A stretch of 37,781 nt of DNA from Lysobacteraceae bacterium (GCA_021604725.1 BQJN01000041.1:1-37781); one strand, 5' to 3'. Counted from the first letter of the stretch, positions 8,326 through 17,215 are shown. The notes: generated from the sequence alone by a model not told the origin. A program made the numbers and translations.

Positions 8326-9351
8326 ATGACCACCGATCTAACTATCGCCGGGGTATCTATCAAACCCGGCTCAAGAGTGCGTCTGAATCTGCCTCTCCCG
8401 CCTCTGTACACAAAAGATGATCTGCATATGGCGGTGACCGTGATTCGTGGCCGCAAGCCCGGACCGACGGTGTTTGTCAGCAGCGCTATCCACGGAGACG
8501 AGATCAATGGCATTGAGATCGTTCGTCAACTTCTGCTTCGCAAGAACCTGAATAGAATGGCAGGAACGCTGATTGCCGTACCGGTAGTCAACACCTATGG
8601 ACTATTTCATAGGGAACGCTACCTTCCCGACGGCAGAGATTTGAATCGAGTATTTCCTGGCAGCGCGAATGGGTCGTTGGCTTCCCGCCTGGCCAAGACC
8701 TTTATGGATGAAATCGTCCGCCACTGCGACTATGGAATCGACCTGCATACCGCGACCCGTCATCGCACCAATCTGCCTCAAGTACGAATCAATCGCGGCA
8801 ATGAAGATGCAGAACGACTGGCCCGAGCGTTTGGTGCGCCGGTGATTATGCGCTCCGAGATTCGGGAAGGGTCTTTGCGATCAGCCTGTGCGGACCTGGG
8901 AATCACTACTTTGGTGTATGAGGCTGGTGAAGCACTGCGCCACGACCGCCCCTCCATTCGAGGCGGGGTTGCTGGCATTCTCAATGTGCTTGCTGCGCTG
9001 CAAATGTTGCCGAAAAAGGAAAAGAAGACAGCCGCGTCTCCGTTCATCGCTCAGTCCAGCATGTGGGTGCGGGCCACCGCCAGTGGAATTCTGGTGCCCA
9101 AGGTGCGGCTTGGTGAACGAGTGGCGAAAGGACAGGTTCTGGGCGAATTGGTCGAGCCTACAGATGTTGGATCTGAGAAGCTATTGGCACCTCGGGCCGG
9201 CATTGTCATATCTACATGTGAACTGCCCTTGATGTATGAGGGTGAGGCAGCCTTTCACCTGGCGTTTTTTGACGACCTTGGGGATGCCGTGGCCGAGGTT
9301 GAGTCATTTGTCGAGCTTCACGAGCAACCGATGCCAGCCGCTGAAATCTGA
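8326..9351 (+). CDS. AstE/AspA-type zinc hydrolase (M14 deacylase family)
   Basis: This 341-residue protein belongs to the succinylglutamate desuccinylase/aspartoacylase group, zinc enzymes that remove acyl groups from N-acyl amino acids or act as carboxypeptidases. The zinc motif HGDE (H56, E59) occurs in SSAIHGDEINGIE. The third ligand is the His of GIDLHTAT, and GRDLNRVFPG is a further family signature. A VYEAGE segment carries the likely catalytic Glu. The C-terminal third (from about residue 240) is a beta-rich domain common to this subgroup. No strong ribosome-binding site precedes the ATG. The next gene is also an amidino/acyl amino-acid enzyme on the same strand, 74 bases on, so a shared amino-acid role is plausible. 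The exact substrate is unknown. Confidence 0.85.
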   Translation: MTTDLTIAGVSIKPGSRVRLNLPLPPLYTKDDLHMAVTVIRGRKPGPTVFVSSAIHGDEINGIEIVRQLLLRKNLNRMAGTLIAVPVVNTYGLFHRERYLPDGRDLNRVFPGSANGSLASRLAKTFMDEIVRHCDYGIDLHTATRHRTNLPQVRINRGNEDAERLARAFGAPVIMRSEIREGSLRSACADLGITTLVYEAGEALRHDRPSIRGGVAGILNVLAALQMLPKKEKKTAASPFIAQSSMWVRATASGILVPKVRLGERVAKGQVLGELVEPTDVGSEKLLAPRAGIVISTCELPLMYEGEAAFHLAFFDDLGDAVAEVESFVELHEQPMPAAEI

Positions 9352-9425
9352 ACACCTAATCTCGGCATGTTGCAGGGGGCTGTAGTAGAATACGCGGCCA
9401 CGTTTTCTCACTAGGATGTCATCAG

Positions 9426-10343
9426 ATGACTTCAAACAAGCCTGTCCGCATTATCGGTGTCCCAATGGATCTCGGTGCAAGTCGTCGAGGCACTGATATG
9501 GGCCCGTCGGCGCTTCGTATCGCAGGCTTGGGCCGCGCACTGCGGGGACTGGGCTACCAGGTTGAAACAGAGCAAGACATTCCGGTTCCAGCAATGGAAA
9601 CACGCTCGGCAGCGAGTGCTGACGCGCGCTTCAAGGAAGAAATACTGACGGTTTGTTCTGACCTGTGCGATCGCGTGCGCGAGACGTTAGACCAAAATGA
9701 CATTCCTTTGGTCATTGGCGGTGATCACTCAATTGCCATGGGAACAGTGTCCGGTGTGGCTGGCCACTTTCGCCAAAAGGAGCAGAAGATCGGGTTGATC
9801 TGGTTCGACGCACACGGTGACATGAACATTCCCGGCGTAAGCCCAAGTGGCAATATTCACGGCATGCCCCTGGCTCACTTGCTGGGACGCGGCGACGAGG
9901 ATCTTGCGTCAATTGGCGGCTTCAAGGGCAAGATCGATCCAAAGAATGTCGCTCTGGTCGGCATTCGCGACATAGATGACGGTGAGCGCAAGATTATTCG
10001 GGAGTCCGGTATTCACGCTTACACCATGCGAGAAATTGACGAGCGGGGAATGGCTGCTGTTTCCAGAGAGATCATTGAGGTGGTGAACGATGGAACGGCC
10101 GGGTTTCACATCAGCTTTGACGTTGATGGTTGCGACCCATCAGTGATTCCAGGGTCCGGGACCCTGGTTCCTGGCGGCATCAACTTCCGGGAAGCGCACC
10201 TGATGCTTGAACACTGTGCCGATAGCGGCCGCATGGTATCCATGGAAGTGGTCGAGTTAAACCCGTTTCTCGATCATGGCAACGTCAGCGCCGAACGCAC
10301 CTTGCAACTAATTATGAGCGCGTTCGGAAAGAGCATTCTGTAG
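9426..10343 (+). CDS. rocF: Arginase (ureohydrolase family)
   Basis: This 305-residue enzyme hydrolyses arginine to ornithine and urea at a binuclear manganese site. Metal-binding motifs are intact: GGDHS (His), WFDAHGDMN (Asp, His, Asp) and SFDVDGCDP (two Asp). The N-terminal IGVPMDLGASRRGTDMGPSALR is typical of true arginases rather than agmatinases. The ATG follows AGGATG about ten bases upstream. It lies downstream of the zinc deacylase on the same strand and ends just before a perfect 10-bp hairpin at 10355-10378. The symbol is given for the arginase family; an agmatinase-like specificity cannot be fully excluded. Confidence 0.9.
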   Translation: MTSNKPVRIIGVPMDLGASRRGTDMGPSALRIAGLGRALRGLGYQVETEQDIPVPAMETRSAASADARFKEEILTVCSDLCDRVRETLDQNDIPLVIGGDHSIAMGTVSGVAGHFRQKEQKIGLIWFDAHGDMNIPGVSPSGNIHGMPLAHLLGRGDEDLASIGGFKGKIDPKNVALVGIRDIDDGERKIIRESGIHAYTMREIDERGMAAVSREIIEVVNDGTAGFHISFDVDGCDPSVIPGSGTLVPGGINFREAHLMLEHCADSGRMVSMEVVELNPFLDHGNVSAERTLQLIMSAFGKSIL

Positions 10344-10354
10344 TCCAGAAATGA

Positions 10355-10378
10355 CCGTGTCCGCAGCAGCGGACACGG
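10355..10378. terminator. Perfect hairpin between convergent genes
   Basis: CCGTGTCCGC and GCGGACACGG form a perfect 10-bp stem with loop AGCA. It sits 12 bases after the arginase stop and 29 bases beyond the end of the convergent tail-collar gene. No T-run follows on either strand, so it may slow transcription rather than terminate on its own. Confidence 0.6.
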
Positions 10379-10406
10379 CCCTGGCAATCTGATCGACTAC
10401 TCCAAA

Positions 10407-10931
10407 CTACCCTCGTGATGGGTACAAGCCTACCAAGGCAATAATGAAATTCATTGCCAGGAAGGGCTGCAAATTGGTGTGTGCCTGGCCGCCGCCTGTG
10501 GTAGCTAACGTCTGGGAGGCCATGTCAACCAGGTTGGTGGCTGCAGTATGGTACGCAGTCGCCCCGACGGACCGCGCCATCGATTTGGTGTTGGTCGGAG
10601 GCCCCGCTTCCCCTGGCGTTGTAACGCCACGTGCCGTGTGACTGTGCGAAGGAATTTGTGCTTCACTCAAAGTCACTGTTTCAGTGCCAACTCTCTCGCC
10701 CAAGCGCCTTGCCGTAAGGCCAGGCCCGCGGCCCGGATGCATCGGTGCGCGGCCCTGCATATTGGGCAACGCCGTCGTGGTTCTGCCATCGCCACCGTAG
10801 GTGGTACCTATCAATGAAAACAGTGCCGTGTTTTGCGCGATCGGCAACAGTTGCCCATCGCAAAAGGCCCAACCTCGCGGGGCGAAGTTGCCGGCAAAGA
10901 TTCGTATTTCAGCTGTGAATGGTTCAGACAT
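10407..10931 (-). CDS. Tail-collar domain protein, Mdp-like (third of three)
   Basis: This 174-residue protein of the phage tail collar/microcystin-dependent-protein type begins SEPFTAEIRIFAGNFAPRGW and has the collar signature CDGQLLPI.QNTALFSLIGTTYGGDGRTT. It ends with the paralogue-wide signature GGGQAHTNLQPFLAMNFIIAL followed by YPSRG. The central segment (about residues 95-140) diverges from the two neighbours and is Ser/Thr/Ala-rich. The ATG at 10931 follows GGAG. It lies 12 bases behind the second paralogue and ends close to a hairpin. The family is usual in tail fibres, but also occurs as stand-alone chromosomal triplets whose role is not known. No other phage genes are nearby. Confidence 0.9.
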   Translation of the reverse strand: MSEPFTAEIRIFAGNFAPRGWAFCDGQLLPIAQNTALFSLIGTTYGGDGRTTTALPNMQGRAPMHPGRGPGLTARRLGERVGTETVTLSEAQIPSHSHTARGVTTPGEAGPPTNTKSMARSVGATAYHTAATNLVDMASQTLATTGGGQAHTNLQPFLAMNFIIALVGLYPSRG

Positions 10932-10943
10932 AAATCGTGCTCC

Positions 10944-11462
10944 TCAATGCCGCGATGGGTAAATACCAAAAAGCGCAACGATAAAGTTTACGCACAGGGT
11001 CGGCATCAGGTTCGTATGCGGCTGAGTTCCGCCTGTATTGGCAATGGTCGTTGAGTCAAGGTTGGTATTCTGATTGGCCGGATCAAATATCCTCAAGCCA
11101 ACTGGGTCAGCCAGCACCTTGCCCTGCGGTGCAGCGTCGGTGGCAGTGGCGGTATTGGCATTCCAGTCATGTGTATGACTGGCCAATTGATTGGTAGTCA
11201 GCGTCACGTTCTCATCGCCTCCCTTTGATCCCAATCGCCTTGCCGACAACCCAGGGCCGGTGCCCTGGTGCAAGGGGATGCGACCGCGAAGGTCTGGTAG
11301 ACCGAACGTGGTGCGCCCATCGCCGCCATAAATTGTTCCCAACAGACTAAACAGTGCGTCATTTTGTGAGACAGCCAGCAGCTGCCCATCGCAAAATGCC
11401 CAGCCACGTGGCGCGAAATTTCCCGCAAACATGCGGATTTCTCCAACAAAAGGTTCCGACAT
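10944..11462 (-). CDS. Tail-collar domain protein, Mdp-like (second of three)
   Basis: The 172-residue paralogue shares the N-terminal collar (SEPFVGEIRMFAGNFAPRGW, CDGQLL, YGGDGRTTFGLPDLRGR) and the C-terminal signature (GGTQPHTNLMPTLCVNFIVAL, YPSRH). The variable middle holds LASHTHDWNANTATATDAAP, so the conserved His-rich SHTH motif is kept. The ATG at 11462 follows AGGAGAG. It is 37 bases behind the first paralogue and 12 bases ahead of the third, which implies one transcript. Such proteins lack signal peptides and are expected to trimerise by analogy with phage short tail fibres. Confidence 0.9.
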   Translation of the reverse strand: MSEPFVGEIRMFAGNFAPRGWAFCDGQLLAVSQNDALFSLLGTIYGGDGRTTFGLPDLRGRIPLHQGTGPGLSARRLGSKGGDENVTLTTNQLASHTHDWNANTATATDAAPQGKVLADPVGLRIFDPANQNTNLDSTTIANTGGTQPHTNLMPTLCVNFIVALFGIYPSRH

Positions 11463-11499
11463 AGTGTCTCTCCTTCAAGCCCCCCTCGGGCTTGATCGA

Positions 11500-12015
11500 T
11501 TAGTTGCGGGAAGGAAAAAGCCCTTGCAAGGCAATGCAAAATGCCAGCGTAAGGTATGGCTGCATGTTGTTGTGAGCCTGCCCGCCTCCAGCATTGGTGA
11601 CTGTTCCTGAACGCAGTGCAGTTGTGTTCGCCGCTTCCGGGTTGCGATACAACAGGTCGCCCGCTACAGGCACTGCTGCCAAGTTGTCATCAGCCGGTGA
11701 CGGGTTGTCGCCCGGTGCCGATGAGGCTTTGACTGTGTGGGTATGCGCGGCAATCTCAGCGGCGTTAAGTGTGACCGTCTCGGCACCTGATTTCTGCGCC
11801 AATTGATGGCCATCACCAACATGAATCGGAGTACGGCTCCGCAAGTCTGGCAGTGCGAAACTTGTCCGTCCGTCACCACCGTAATTTGTACCCAAAAGCG
11901 AATAGAGAGATTGGTTTTGACTTATCGGCAGGATTTGCCCGTCGCAAAACGCCCAGCCTCGGGGCGGAAAGTTGAAGCCGACGATGCGAATCTCGGCCAG
12001 AAAGGGTTCGGACAT
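11500..12015 (-). CDS. Tail-collar domain protein, Mdp-like (first of three)
   Basis: The 171-residue first paralogue has SEPFLAEIRIVGFNFPPRGW, CDGQILPISQNQSLYSLLGT and YGGDGRTSFALPDLRSR at the N terminus, AAHTHTVKA in the middle and GGGQAHNNMQPYLTLAFCIAL then FPSRN at the C terminus. It lacks the ARRLG segment of the other two. The ATG at 12015 follows GAGGAAAG, a strong ribosome-binding site. A candidate promoter lies about 140 bases upstream. Related clusters often include GNAT and DUF6916 genes; here those lie at 17216-18003, beyond the end-joining genes. Confidence 0.9.
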   Translation of the reverse strand: MSEPFLAEIRIVGFNFPPRGWAFCDGQILPISQNQSLYSLLGTNYGGDGRTSFALPDLRSRTPIHVGDGHQLAQKSGAETVTLNAAEIAAHTHTVKASSAPGDNPSPADDNLAAVPVAGDLLYRNPEAANTTALRSGTVTNAGGGQAHNNMQPYLTLAFCIALQGLFPSRN

Positions 12016-12156
12016 GGTCTTTCCTCATTTGGCAGTTTCGAAATTAGCGCTTAAGGAACATCCCGTACGCAGTTGCCAGAGAGGCTCGCTACAAAGCCAT
12101 CCAACAGTCGACTCGAAAAGGCCGTTGCGGCGTAATCAAGACCACCTGCGGAACAC

Positions 12157-12162
12157 ATTATA
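12157..12162 (-). promoter_or_regulatory. Candidate -10 box for the tail-collar operon
   Basis: The 341-base gap 12016-12356 holds no credible gene. On the minus strand it contains a perfect TATAAT about 140 bases upstream of the first tail-collar start, but no good -35 at 17 bases. It is offered as a weak promoter candidate; nothing else in the gap stands out. Confidence 0.3.
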
Positions 12163-12356
12163 TGAGTCCCCCTCCACCTAAAATAACTATACAACCGTGC
12201 AAGATTTCGCGCAACGACAAACGCGGCATCGTATACATACACTAATTATTTCCAATCGAAAGGCAGTGAGAAACGAACAGAGAAGGCAGAGGCTAGGGGT
12301 TGACGAAGAACTGAACTCACCCGAATAGTACTGCGATCCAATTATATGAAAAATGC

Positions 12357-13133
12357 CTAACGACCATCGTCGTTGAGCAGGCGAAACTCGTTAAGGTGAC
12401 GAATCGCCAGGCGACGTTCTCCCTGAGCCTCATACAGCCGCGCCAGGCTGTAGTGAGCATCAGGCAAGTCTTGGGCAGCAATGAGGTAGCAGCTCTCCGC
12501 TGCGGACATATTGTCCTGGGACTCATACAAGGTCCCGAGATTAAACGCAGCAATGGGCTCGGCCGGATGCGCTTGCAAAACTCGGCGATAGTGACTTTCC
12601 GCAGCCTCGAACTGGCCCGACTGCTGCAGCATACGACCTAGATTGATATTGCTTTCGACATGCTGCGGATCGCGTTTTAGCGCTCTGGCGTACGCGGCCT
12701 GGGCATCAGCCCGATCTGAATCCTCCAGGTCCAGGCCTTGTTCATACCAAAAGTCGGCCGAATCCGGAGGTACTGGTGGACTTGCCGCCTGATCAAAATC
12801 CAGTAGCACTTGGCGAGATTGCGGGTCAAACACCACGCCGCCATCGGAGACTACCACCTGATTATTTCGGGTAGACAAGCGAACGGCGCTCAGCGGGCGC
12901 CCGTCAGGTAGCAATTTTTGAACAGCCTTCAGCGACTGCGTCAGTTTTCTCGGAGGGACGCCAGCAGCTTCTAGTTCGGCGGCGGCTCGCAGCAACACCA
13001 GATGCCCAAGTTGCAAAGCCATGCGGCCGTGTTCATCCAAATCAGGCTCAACCAAGCCCGCTCGAATCAGCGCACGAATGCGTGACTCATTCCAGTCTAG
13101 CTGTTCCGCGGCAGCGCTAATCGACCAAGTCAT
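12357..13133 (-). CDS. MerR-type helix-turn-helix protein with TPR repeats, downstream of ku
   Basis: This 258-residue protein has two parts. Residues 1-75 look like a MerR-family winged helix (MTWSISAAAEQLDWNESRIRALIRAGLVEPD...), without the usual effector domain. Residues 140-255 hold about three tetratricopeptide repeats (ADAQAAYARALKRDPQHVES, FEAAESHYRRVLQAHPAEP, MSAAESCYLIAAQDLPDAHY). A strand-rich linker (GGVVFDPQSRQVLLDF) joins them. MerR proteins bind DNA; TPRs bind proteins. The gene begins 36 bases after the ku stop on the same strand and is probably co-transcribed with it, which suggests a regulatory or scaffolding role in end joining. That role is inference. Confidence 0.8.
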   Translation of the reverse strand: MTWSISAAAEQLDWNESRIRALIRAGLVEPDLDEHGRMALQLGHLVLLRAAAELEAAGVPPRKLTQSLKAVQKLLPDGRPLSAVRLSTRNNQVVVSDGGVVFDPQSRQVLLDFDQAASPPVPPDSADFWYEQGLDLEDSDRADAQAAYARALKRDPQHVESNINLGRMLQQSGQFEAAESHYRRVLQAHPAEPIAAFNLGTLYESQDNMSAAESCYLIAAQDLPDAHYSLARLYEAQGERRLAIRHLNEFRLLNDDGR

Positions 13134-13169
13134 TGTCTGGTCATCCTGAAGCCGTCAAAGTGCTGGATT

Positions 13170-14006
13170 CTAGCCTGCTTTCTTTTTGCGAGTGGCTTTC
13201 TTCTTCGCAGACGACCGTTTTGCCTGCTTTGGTGAAGTCGCCTCGATACTGGCTTTGAGCGCATCCATCAGGTTGACAATCTTGGTCTCCTGCTCTTCTT
13301 CTGGCTCGATAGCAATTTCTTCGCCGGCCAACTTTTTCTCAATCAAGGCCTGTATTTGAGACCGAACTTCATCTTTGTATTTGCCGGCGTCAAACTTGTC
13401 ATTCGCCACCTGGTCAACCAGTTGAATCGCAAGCTTTACCTCGGCGTCCTTAAGATCCACATCGTCGATAGGAATCTCCGACATCGGCCGCATTTCGGTT
13501 TGGTATTTCAACTGCTCCAACAGCAAGCCGTTTTCCAGTGGCCTCACCGCAACCAGGTAATCCTTGCCACGAGCCGCATATTTGGCAATTGCGACGCGAT
13601 CGGTCTGGGTCAGCGCCTCGCGTAACAACTGATAGGCACGAGCGCCGCCGACATCCGGGGCGAGGAAGTATATGCGGTCGATATACAGTCGATTGATCGC
13701 CGCTGCCGGTACAAACTCTTCTATATCGATGGTGTGTGTCGACTTGGCTTCCAGTGCTTTGAGTTCCTCCTTGGAAAACACCACATACTGGTTCTTGCTG
13801 AACTCGTAGCCCTTGGCCCGTTCCTTGAGTGGCACTTCTACATCATGCTTCGGGCAAATGTACTGCTGCTTAAGGCGACTGCCACAATCGGCGTGCAAGG
13901 TCCGAAACGAGATGGTGTTGGAGGTCTCGGAAGACGTAAACATCTTGACCGGAATAGACACCATTCCAAATGAAATTGCTGCCGAACTTATTGCGCGCGC
14001 TGCCAT
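13170..14006 (-). CDS. ku: Bacterial Ku, DNA double-strand-break end-binding protein
   Basis: This 278-residue protein forms the homodimeric ring that threads onto DNA ends and recruits LigD for non-homologous end joining. The N terminus (RAISSAAISFGMVSIPVKMF) and the core (CPKHDVEVP, GYEFSKNQYVVFSKEEL, IDRIYFLAPD, YLVAVRPLENGLLLEQLKY) are typical Ku70/80-like barrel segments. The tail (SSAKKKATRKKKAG) is lysine-rich, as in many bacterial Ku proteins, where it aids DNA binding. The start ATG at 14006 has only a weak ribosome-binding site. Its partner ligD is on the opposite strand, 631 bases away, with a small exported protein gene in between. Confidence 0.95.
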   Translation of the reverse strand: MAARAISSAAISFGMVSIPVKMFTSSETSNTISFRTLHADCGSRLKQQYICPKHDVEVPLKERAKGYEFSKNQYVVFSKEELKALEAKSTHTIDIEEFVPAAAINRLYIDRIYFLAPDVGGARAYQLLREALTQTDRVAIAKYAARGKDYLVAVRPLENGLLLEQLKYQTEMRPMSEIPIDDVDLKDAEVKLAIQLVDQVANDKFDAGKYKDEVRSQIQALIEKKLAGEEIAIEPEEEQETKIVNLMDALKASIEATSPKQAKRSSAKKKATRKKKAG

Positions 14007-14124
14007 AGGACCAGTCCCAAGCCGATTGTAGAACGCTTGAGCTTAGCTCGCTACTACTACGAAATCAAGTCAAGTATGTGCGATAAGACCTTAAGATTTA
14101 TGGACTTTATGCGAGCTACCCAGC

Positions 14125-14580
14125 CTAGTCGGGAACTGAAAACTCCATCAGTTCAACCGGCAGGCCATTGTCATTGTTGAGCACATAATTACCACACCCC
14201 CCACAGTTCCAGCTGCATTGATGCATCCCGGTATTGGTGGGCACGGCGGTCGATGCCATGGTGGCTGTCATCGTCAACGGGATGTTTGCGAGCAGGCCTG
14301 AGCACGTCATGGTTCCCGCTGGACAATTGAAGCTCCCCGGATTGACCGGGAACGCCTCGAAGCAGACGGCGTTATTCATAGTCATCCCAGAGGCTCCTAT
14401 CAGGTTACACCCCGGCGTGCCTGTCAGGGTCCACGCCACATTTTTCATCGTTGTCATGAACGAATAGGCGGGCCCCATGGATGTAGCATGCATGCATTGA
14501 GCTTGCGTGGCACCAGCAGTTAACAGGCACCCGATCACCAATAGAACGCTTGAGTTCAACCAGGCAAAACGCTGCAGCAT
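14125..14580 (-). CDS. Small exported Cys-rich protein with a C-terminal GLPVELMEF motif
   Basis: The 151-residue product has a signal peptide (residues 9-28, SSVLLVIGCLLTAGATQAQ) and a mature part rich in Cys, Met, Thr and Asn, with repeated hydrophobic-threonine strands (IPLTMTATMASTAVPTNTG). Pairs such as CSWNCGGCGNYV suggest disulphides. It ends GLPVELMEFSVPD, a short tail resembling the LPVEL..F ends of surface or exported proteins in some gammaproteobacteria. I do not recognise the family. It sits between ku and ligD, divergent from ligD, with no evident functional link to DNA repair. Confidence 0.75.
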   Translation of the reverse strand: MLQRFAWLNSSVLLVIGCLLTAGATQAQCMHATSMGPAYSFMTTMKNVAWTLTGTPGCNLIGASGMTMNNAVCFEAFPVNPGSFNCPAGTMTCSGLLANIPLTMTATMASTAVPTNTGMHQCSWNCGGCGNYVLNNDNGLPVELMEFSVPD

Positions 14581-14637
14581 GACTTTACCTCCGATAACAT
14601 ACGGATCAAGACCTACAGCTTAGCAGAGAGCAAATCG

Positions 14638-17139
14638 TTGCCGAAACCGACCGTGGAACAACTGGCCCTTTACCGCCAGAAACGAAATGCGGAGCGCACA
14701 CCCGAACCGTTCGGTGGCCGCGCCATTCCCGGAGCCAATGTGTTTGTCATTCATATGCATGGGGCGACGCGACTACATTGGGATCTACGGCTGGAAATCG
14801 ATGGCGTTCTTTGGTCATGGGCAGTCCCGAAAGGCCCGTCACCCAACCCTCAGGACAAGCGGCTGGCTGTTCAGGTCGAACAACACCCGCTTGAGTACAC
14901 TCAGTTCGAGGCATTGATACCCGAAGGTAACTACGGTGCCGGGCCGATGATTGTGTGGGATCGAGGCATCTTCGTCCCACTCAAGGACATGAAGGAAGGC
15001 CTTGAAGAGGGCAAGCTGTTGTTCGAGCTTCGCGGCTACAAGTGTCATGGCAAATGGACATTGGTCAAGACGCAGGCCTTTGAAAACAGTTGGCTATTTA
15101 TCAAAGAGCGCGACCACCATGTGGATCCAAGAGGAACCGATGCGCTGCCAATGGACTCAATCCTCAGCGGCCTCAAACTTGATGAACTGAAACAGGGTAA
15201 ACGTCGTGACGCGATCTTAAAGCGAGGCGCAAAGGCCCTGGGTGCCCTGCCCTGCGACTCGATCGATGCCTTTAACACCGAATTGATGTTATGCCAGAAC
15301 GGGCAGCAATTTGATCATCCAGACTGGCTGTTCGAGATTAAGTTCGACGGTTTTCGCGTACTCGCCCATGGTCGCAACGGTGAGGTCCGCATTCGCTCAC
15401 GCAATGGCAAAGACTTGAGTGCCAGTTTTCCGGAAGTGTGTCAGGCACTCAGACGCTTGCCGTGCGACGAGTTTCTGATTGACGGCGAGTTGGTGGTTCA
15501 CGATGGTGGCGGTTTGCCCAGTTTCGAACGCTTACTCAGGCGGGCCCAAGTCCGCAAAGAAATCGGCATTATCAAGGCGTCCTGGGAGATGCCTACCACA
15601 TTGTATGCTTTCGACCTTCTATTCGTCTCTGGATTGGACTTGCGACCCATCCCTCTGCTTGAGCGCAAGAAACGTTTACACAAGCTGTTGCCATCGACCG
15701 GACCAGTTTCCTACGTCGATCATGTCCTTGAGCATGGACAGGCCATGTACGACAACGCGGTACAGCTCAAACTCGAAGGCCTGGTGGCCAAGCGGGCTGG
15801 CTCGCCCTACGTAGCAGGTCGCGGCGATGATTGGCAAAAGCTGTCGGCGCTCAAAACAGATGACTTTGTGGTCATCGGTTATCGACCCCAGGCCAATGGC
15901 CGGGTCGCGGTTGGCGCGATACATGTCGCCCAATATGACGGCGAGGATCTAGTCTACTGCGGCCGCGTAGGCAGCGGTTTACAGGCCGCCGACCGAAAAC
16001 GCCTGGAAGGTGCAAAAAGCCTGCTTCGATCGGAGCCAGAGTGTGCAATCGAAGATCAGAAGGACCAGGATGTTTGGCTGGAACCGGCCTTGGTTTGTGA
16101 GGTTCGTTACAAGGAAATCACTACCGCTGGAAACCTGCGTCAACCGGCATTTCTACATTGGCGCGATGACAAAGACGCGCATGAGTGTCAGCTAAAGGTT
16201 CAGCGCTGGCAAGTAGAAGAACCCGAACCACCCGAGCCAGATGAGGACAAGCAACTTCACTTTTCCAACCTGGACAAGGTGTTCTGGCCCGAGGACGGCT
16301 ACACCAAGGGCGATCTAATCGATTATTACCGCGCTATCGCACCCTGCCTGTTGCCGTACCTCAAAGACCGACCACTGGTGCTCACACGCTACCCTGATGG
16401 CATTCACGGCAAGTCTTTCTTTCAACGAGAGGCGCCGGAATTCATGCCCGATTGGGTTGGCCGAGCCTGGATCTGGAGCGAAGAAGATCAAACTGAAACG
16501 CCTTTGTTTCTTGCCAATGACCTGGACGCCCTGCTGTACCTGATCAACCTGGGTGCGATTCCATTGCACATCTGGTCCAGCCGCATTGATCAGCTCGACA
16601 AGCCCGACTGGTGCATTCTCGACCTTGACCCCAAGACCGCGCCGTTTACAGATGTAGTTACCATCGCGCGCACCATTGATCAGATTTGCGATGAGCTAGA
16701 GATCCCCCACTACGTAAAGACCAGCGGCTCGACCGGGCTGCATATTCTGCTTCCACTCGGTGGGCAGCTTAACCACGAAATGTGTCGTGCCTTTGGTGAG
16801 TTGCTGGCGCGACTTGTAGTCTCAAGACTTCCAGACATTGCGACAATCGCCAGATTGCCTGACCAGCGCGAGGGCAAGGTCTACGTCGATTTCCTGCAAA
16901 ACGGCCACGGGCGATTGATCGTTGCGCCCTACTCAGCTCGCCCCCTGGTACATGCGCCGGTGTCAATGCCTTTGCGATGGTCTGAAGTCAACAAAGGCCT
17001 GACCATCGACAAACATAACCTGCGCAGCGCGCAATCAAGAATCAAACGTTGGCGTGCTGATCCCATGGCCCAGGTGTTGAGTGCGGAAACGGACCTGATG
17101 CGCGTGTTTGAGCGTTTGACCGGATTACTGAACGAATAA
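14638..17139 (+). CDS. ligD: Multifunctional ATP-dependent DNA ligase D
   Basis: This 833-residue enzyme completes Ku-dependent end joining. Domain order is phosphoesterase, ligase, polymerase, as in Pseudomonas LigD. The phosphoesterase domain (about 10-160) has H41, H47, D49 (HMHGATRLHWDLR) and H83. The ligase domain (about 210-520) has the nucleotidyl lysine K235 in FEIKFDGFR, with ELVVHDG and GLVAKR motifs. The polymerase/primase domain (about 540-830) has FSNLDKVFWPEDGYTKGDLI and ILDLDPK with catalytic Asp pairs. The start is TTG at 14638: an in-frame TAG lies six codons upstream and the next Met falls inside the first domain, so no other start fits. A short AGAGAG precedes it. Confidence 0.95.
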   Translation: MPKPTVEQLALYRQKRNAERTPEPFGGRAIPGANVFVIHMHGATRLHWDLRLEIDGVLWSWAVPKGPSPNPQDKRLAVQVEQHPLEYTQFEALIPEGNYGAGPMIVWDRGIFVPLKDMKEGLEEGKLLFELRGYKCHGKWTLVKTQAFENSWLFIKERDHHVDPRGTDALPMDSILSGLKLDELKQGKRRDAILKRGAKALGALPCDSIDAFNTELMLCQNGQQFDHPDWLFEIKFDGFRVLAHGRNGEVRIRSRNGKDLSASFPEVCQALRRLPCDEFLIDGELVVHDGGGLPSFERLLRRAQVRKEIGIIKASWEMPTTLYAFDLLFVSGLDLRPIPLLERKKRLHKLLPSTGPVSYVDHVLEHGQAMYDNAVQLKLEGLVAKRAGSPYVAGRGDDWQKLSALKTDDFVVIGYRPQANGRVAVGAIHVAQYDGEDLVYCGRVGSGLQAADRKRLEGAKSLLRSEPECAIEDQKDQDVWLEPALVCEVRYKEITTAGNLRQPAFLHWRDDKDAHECQLKVQRWQVEEPEPPEPDEDKQLHFSNLDKVFWPEDGYTKGDLIDYYRAIAPCLLPYLKDRPLVLTRYPDGIHGKSFFQREAPEFMPDWVGRAWIWSEEDQTETPLFLANDLDALLYLINLGAIPLHIWSSRIDQLDKPDWCILDLDPKTAPFTDVVTIARTIDQICDELEIPHYVKTSGSTGLHILLPLGGQLNHEMCRAFGELLARLVVSRLPDIATIARLPDQREGKVYVDFLQNGHGRLIVAPYSARPLVHAPVSMPLRWSEVNKGLTIDKHNLRSAQSRIKRWRADPMAQVLSAETDLMRVFERLTGLLNE

Positions 17140-17215
17140 TCTATATGCGTGCTGACGCGCATCGACGGTGGCTCACGCTGGCAACTGAGCCGCATTCGAG
17201 TTAATCAGAGCTTCC

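Noticed and set aside
10407..12015. Prophage remnant
   Set aside because: Only tail-collar genes are present; there is no integrase, capsid, portal or lysis gene, and such triplets occur in chromosomes without phage.
12051..12242. A 63-residue minus-strand frame upstream of the tail-collar operon
   Set aside because: No ribosome-binding site or domain, and it overlaps the probable promoter.
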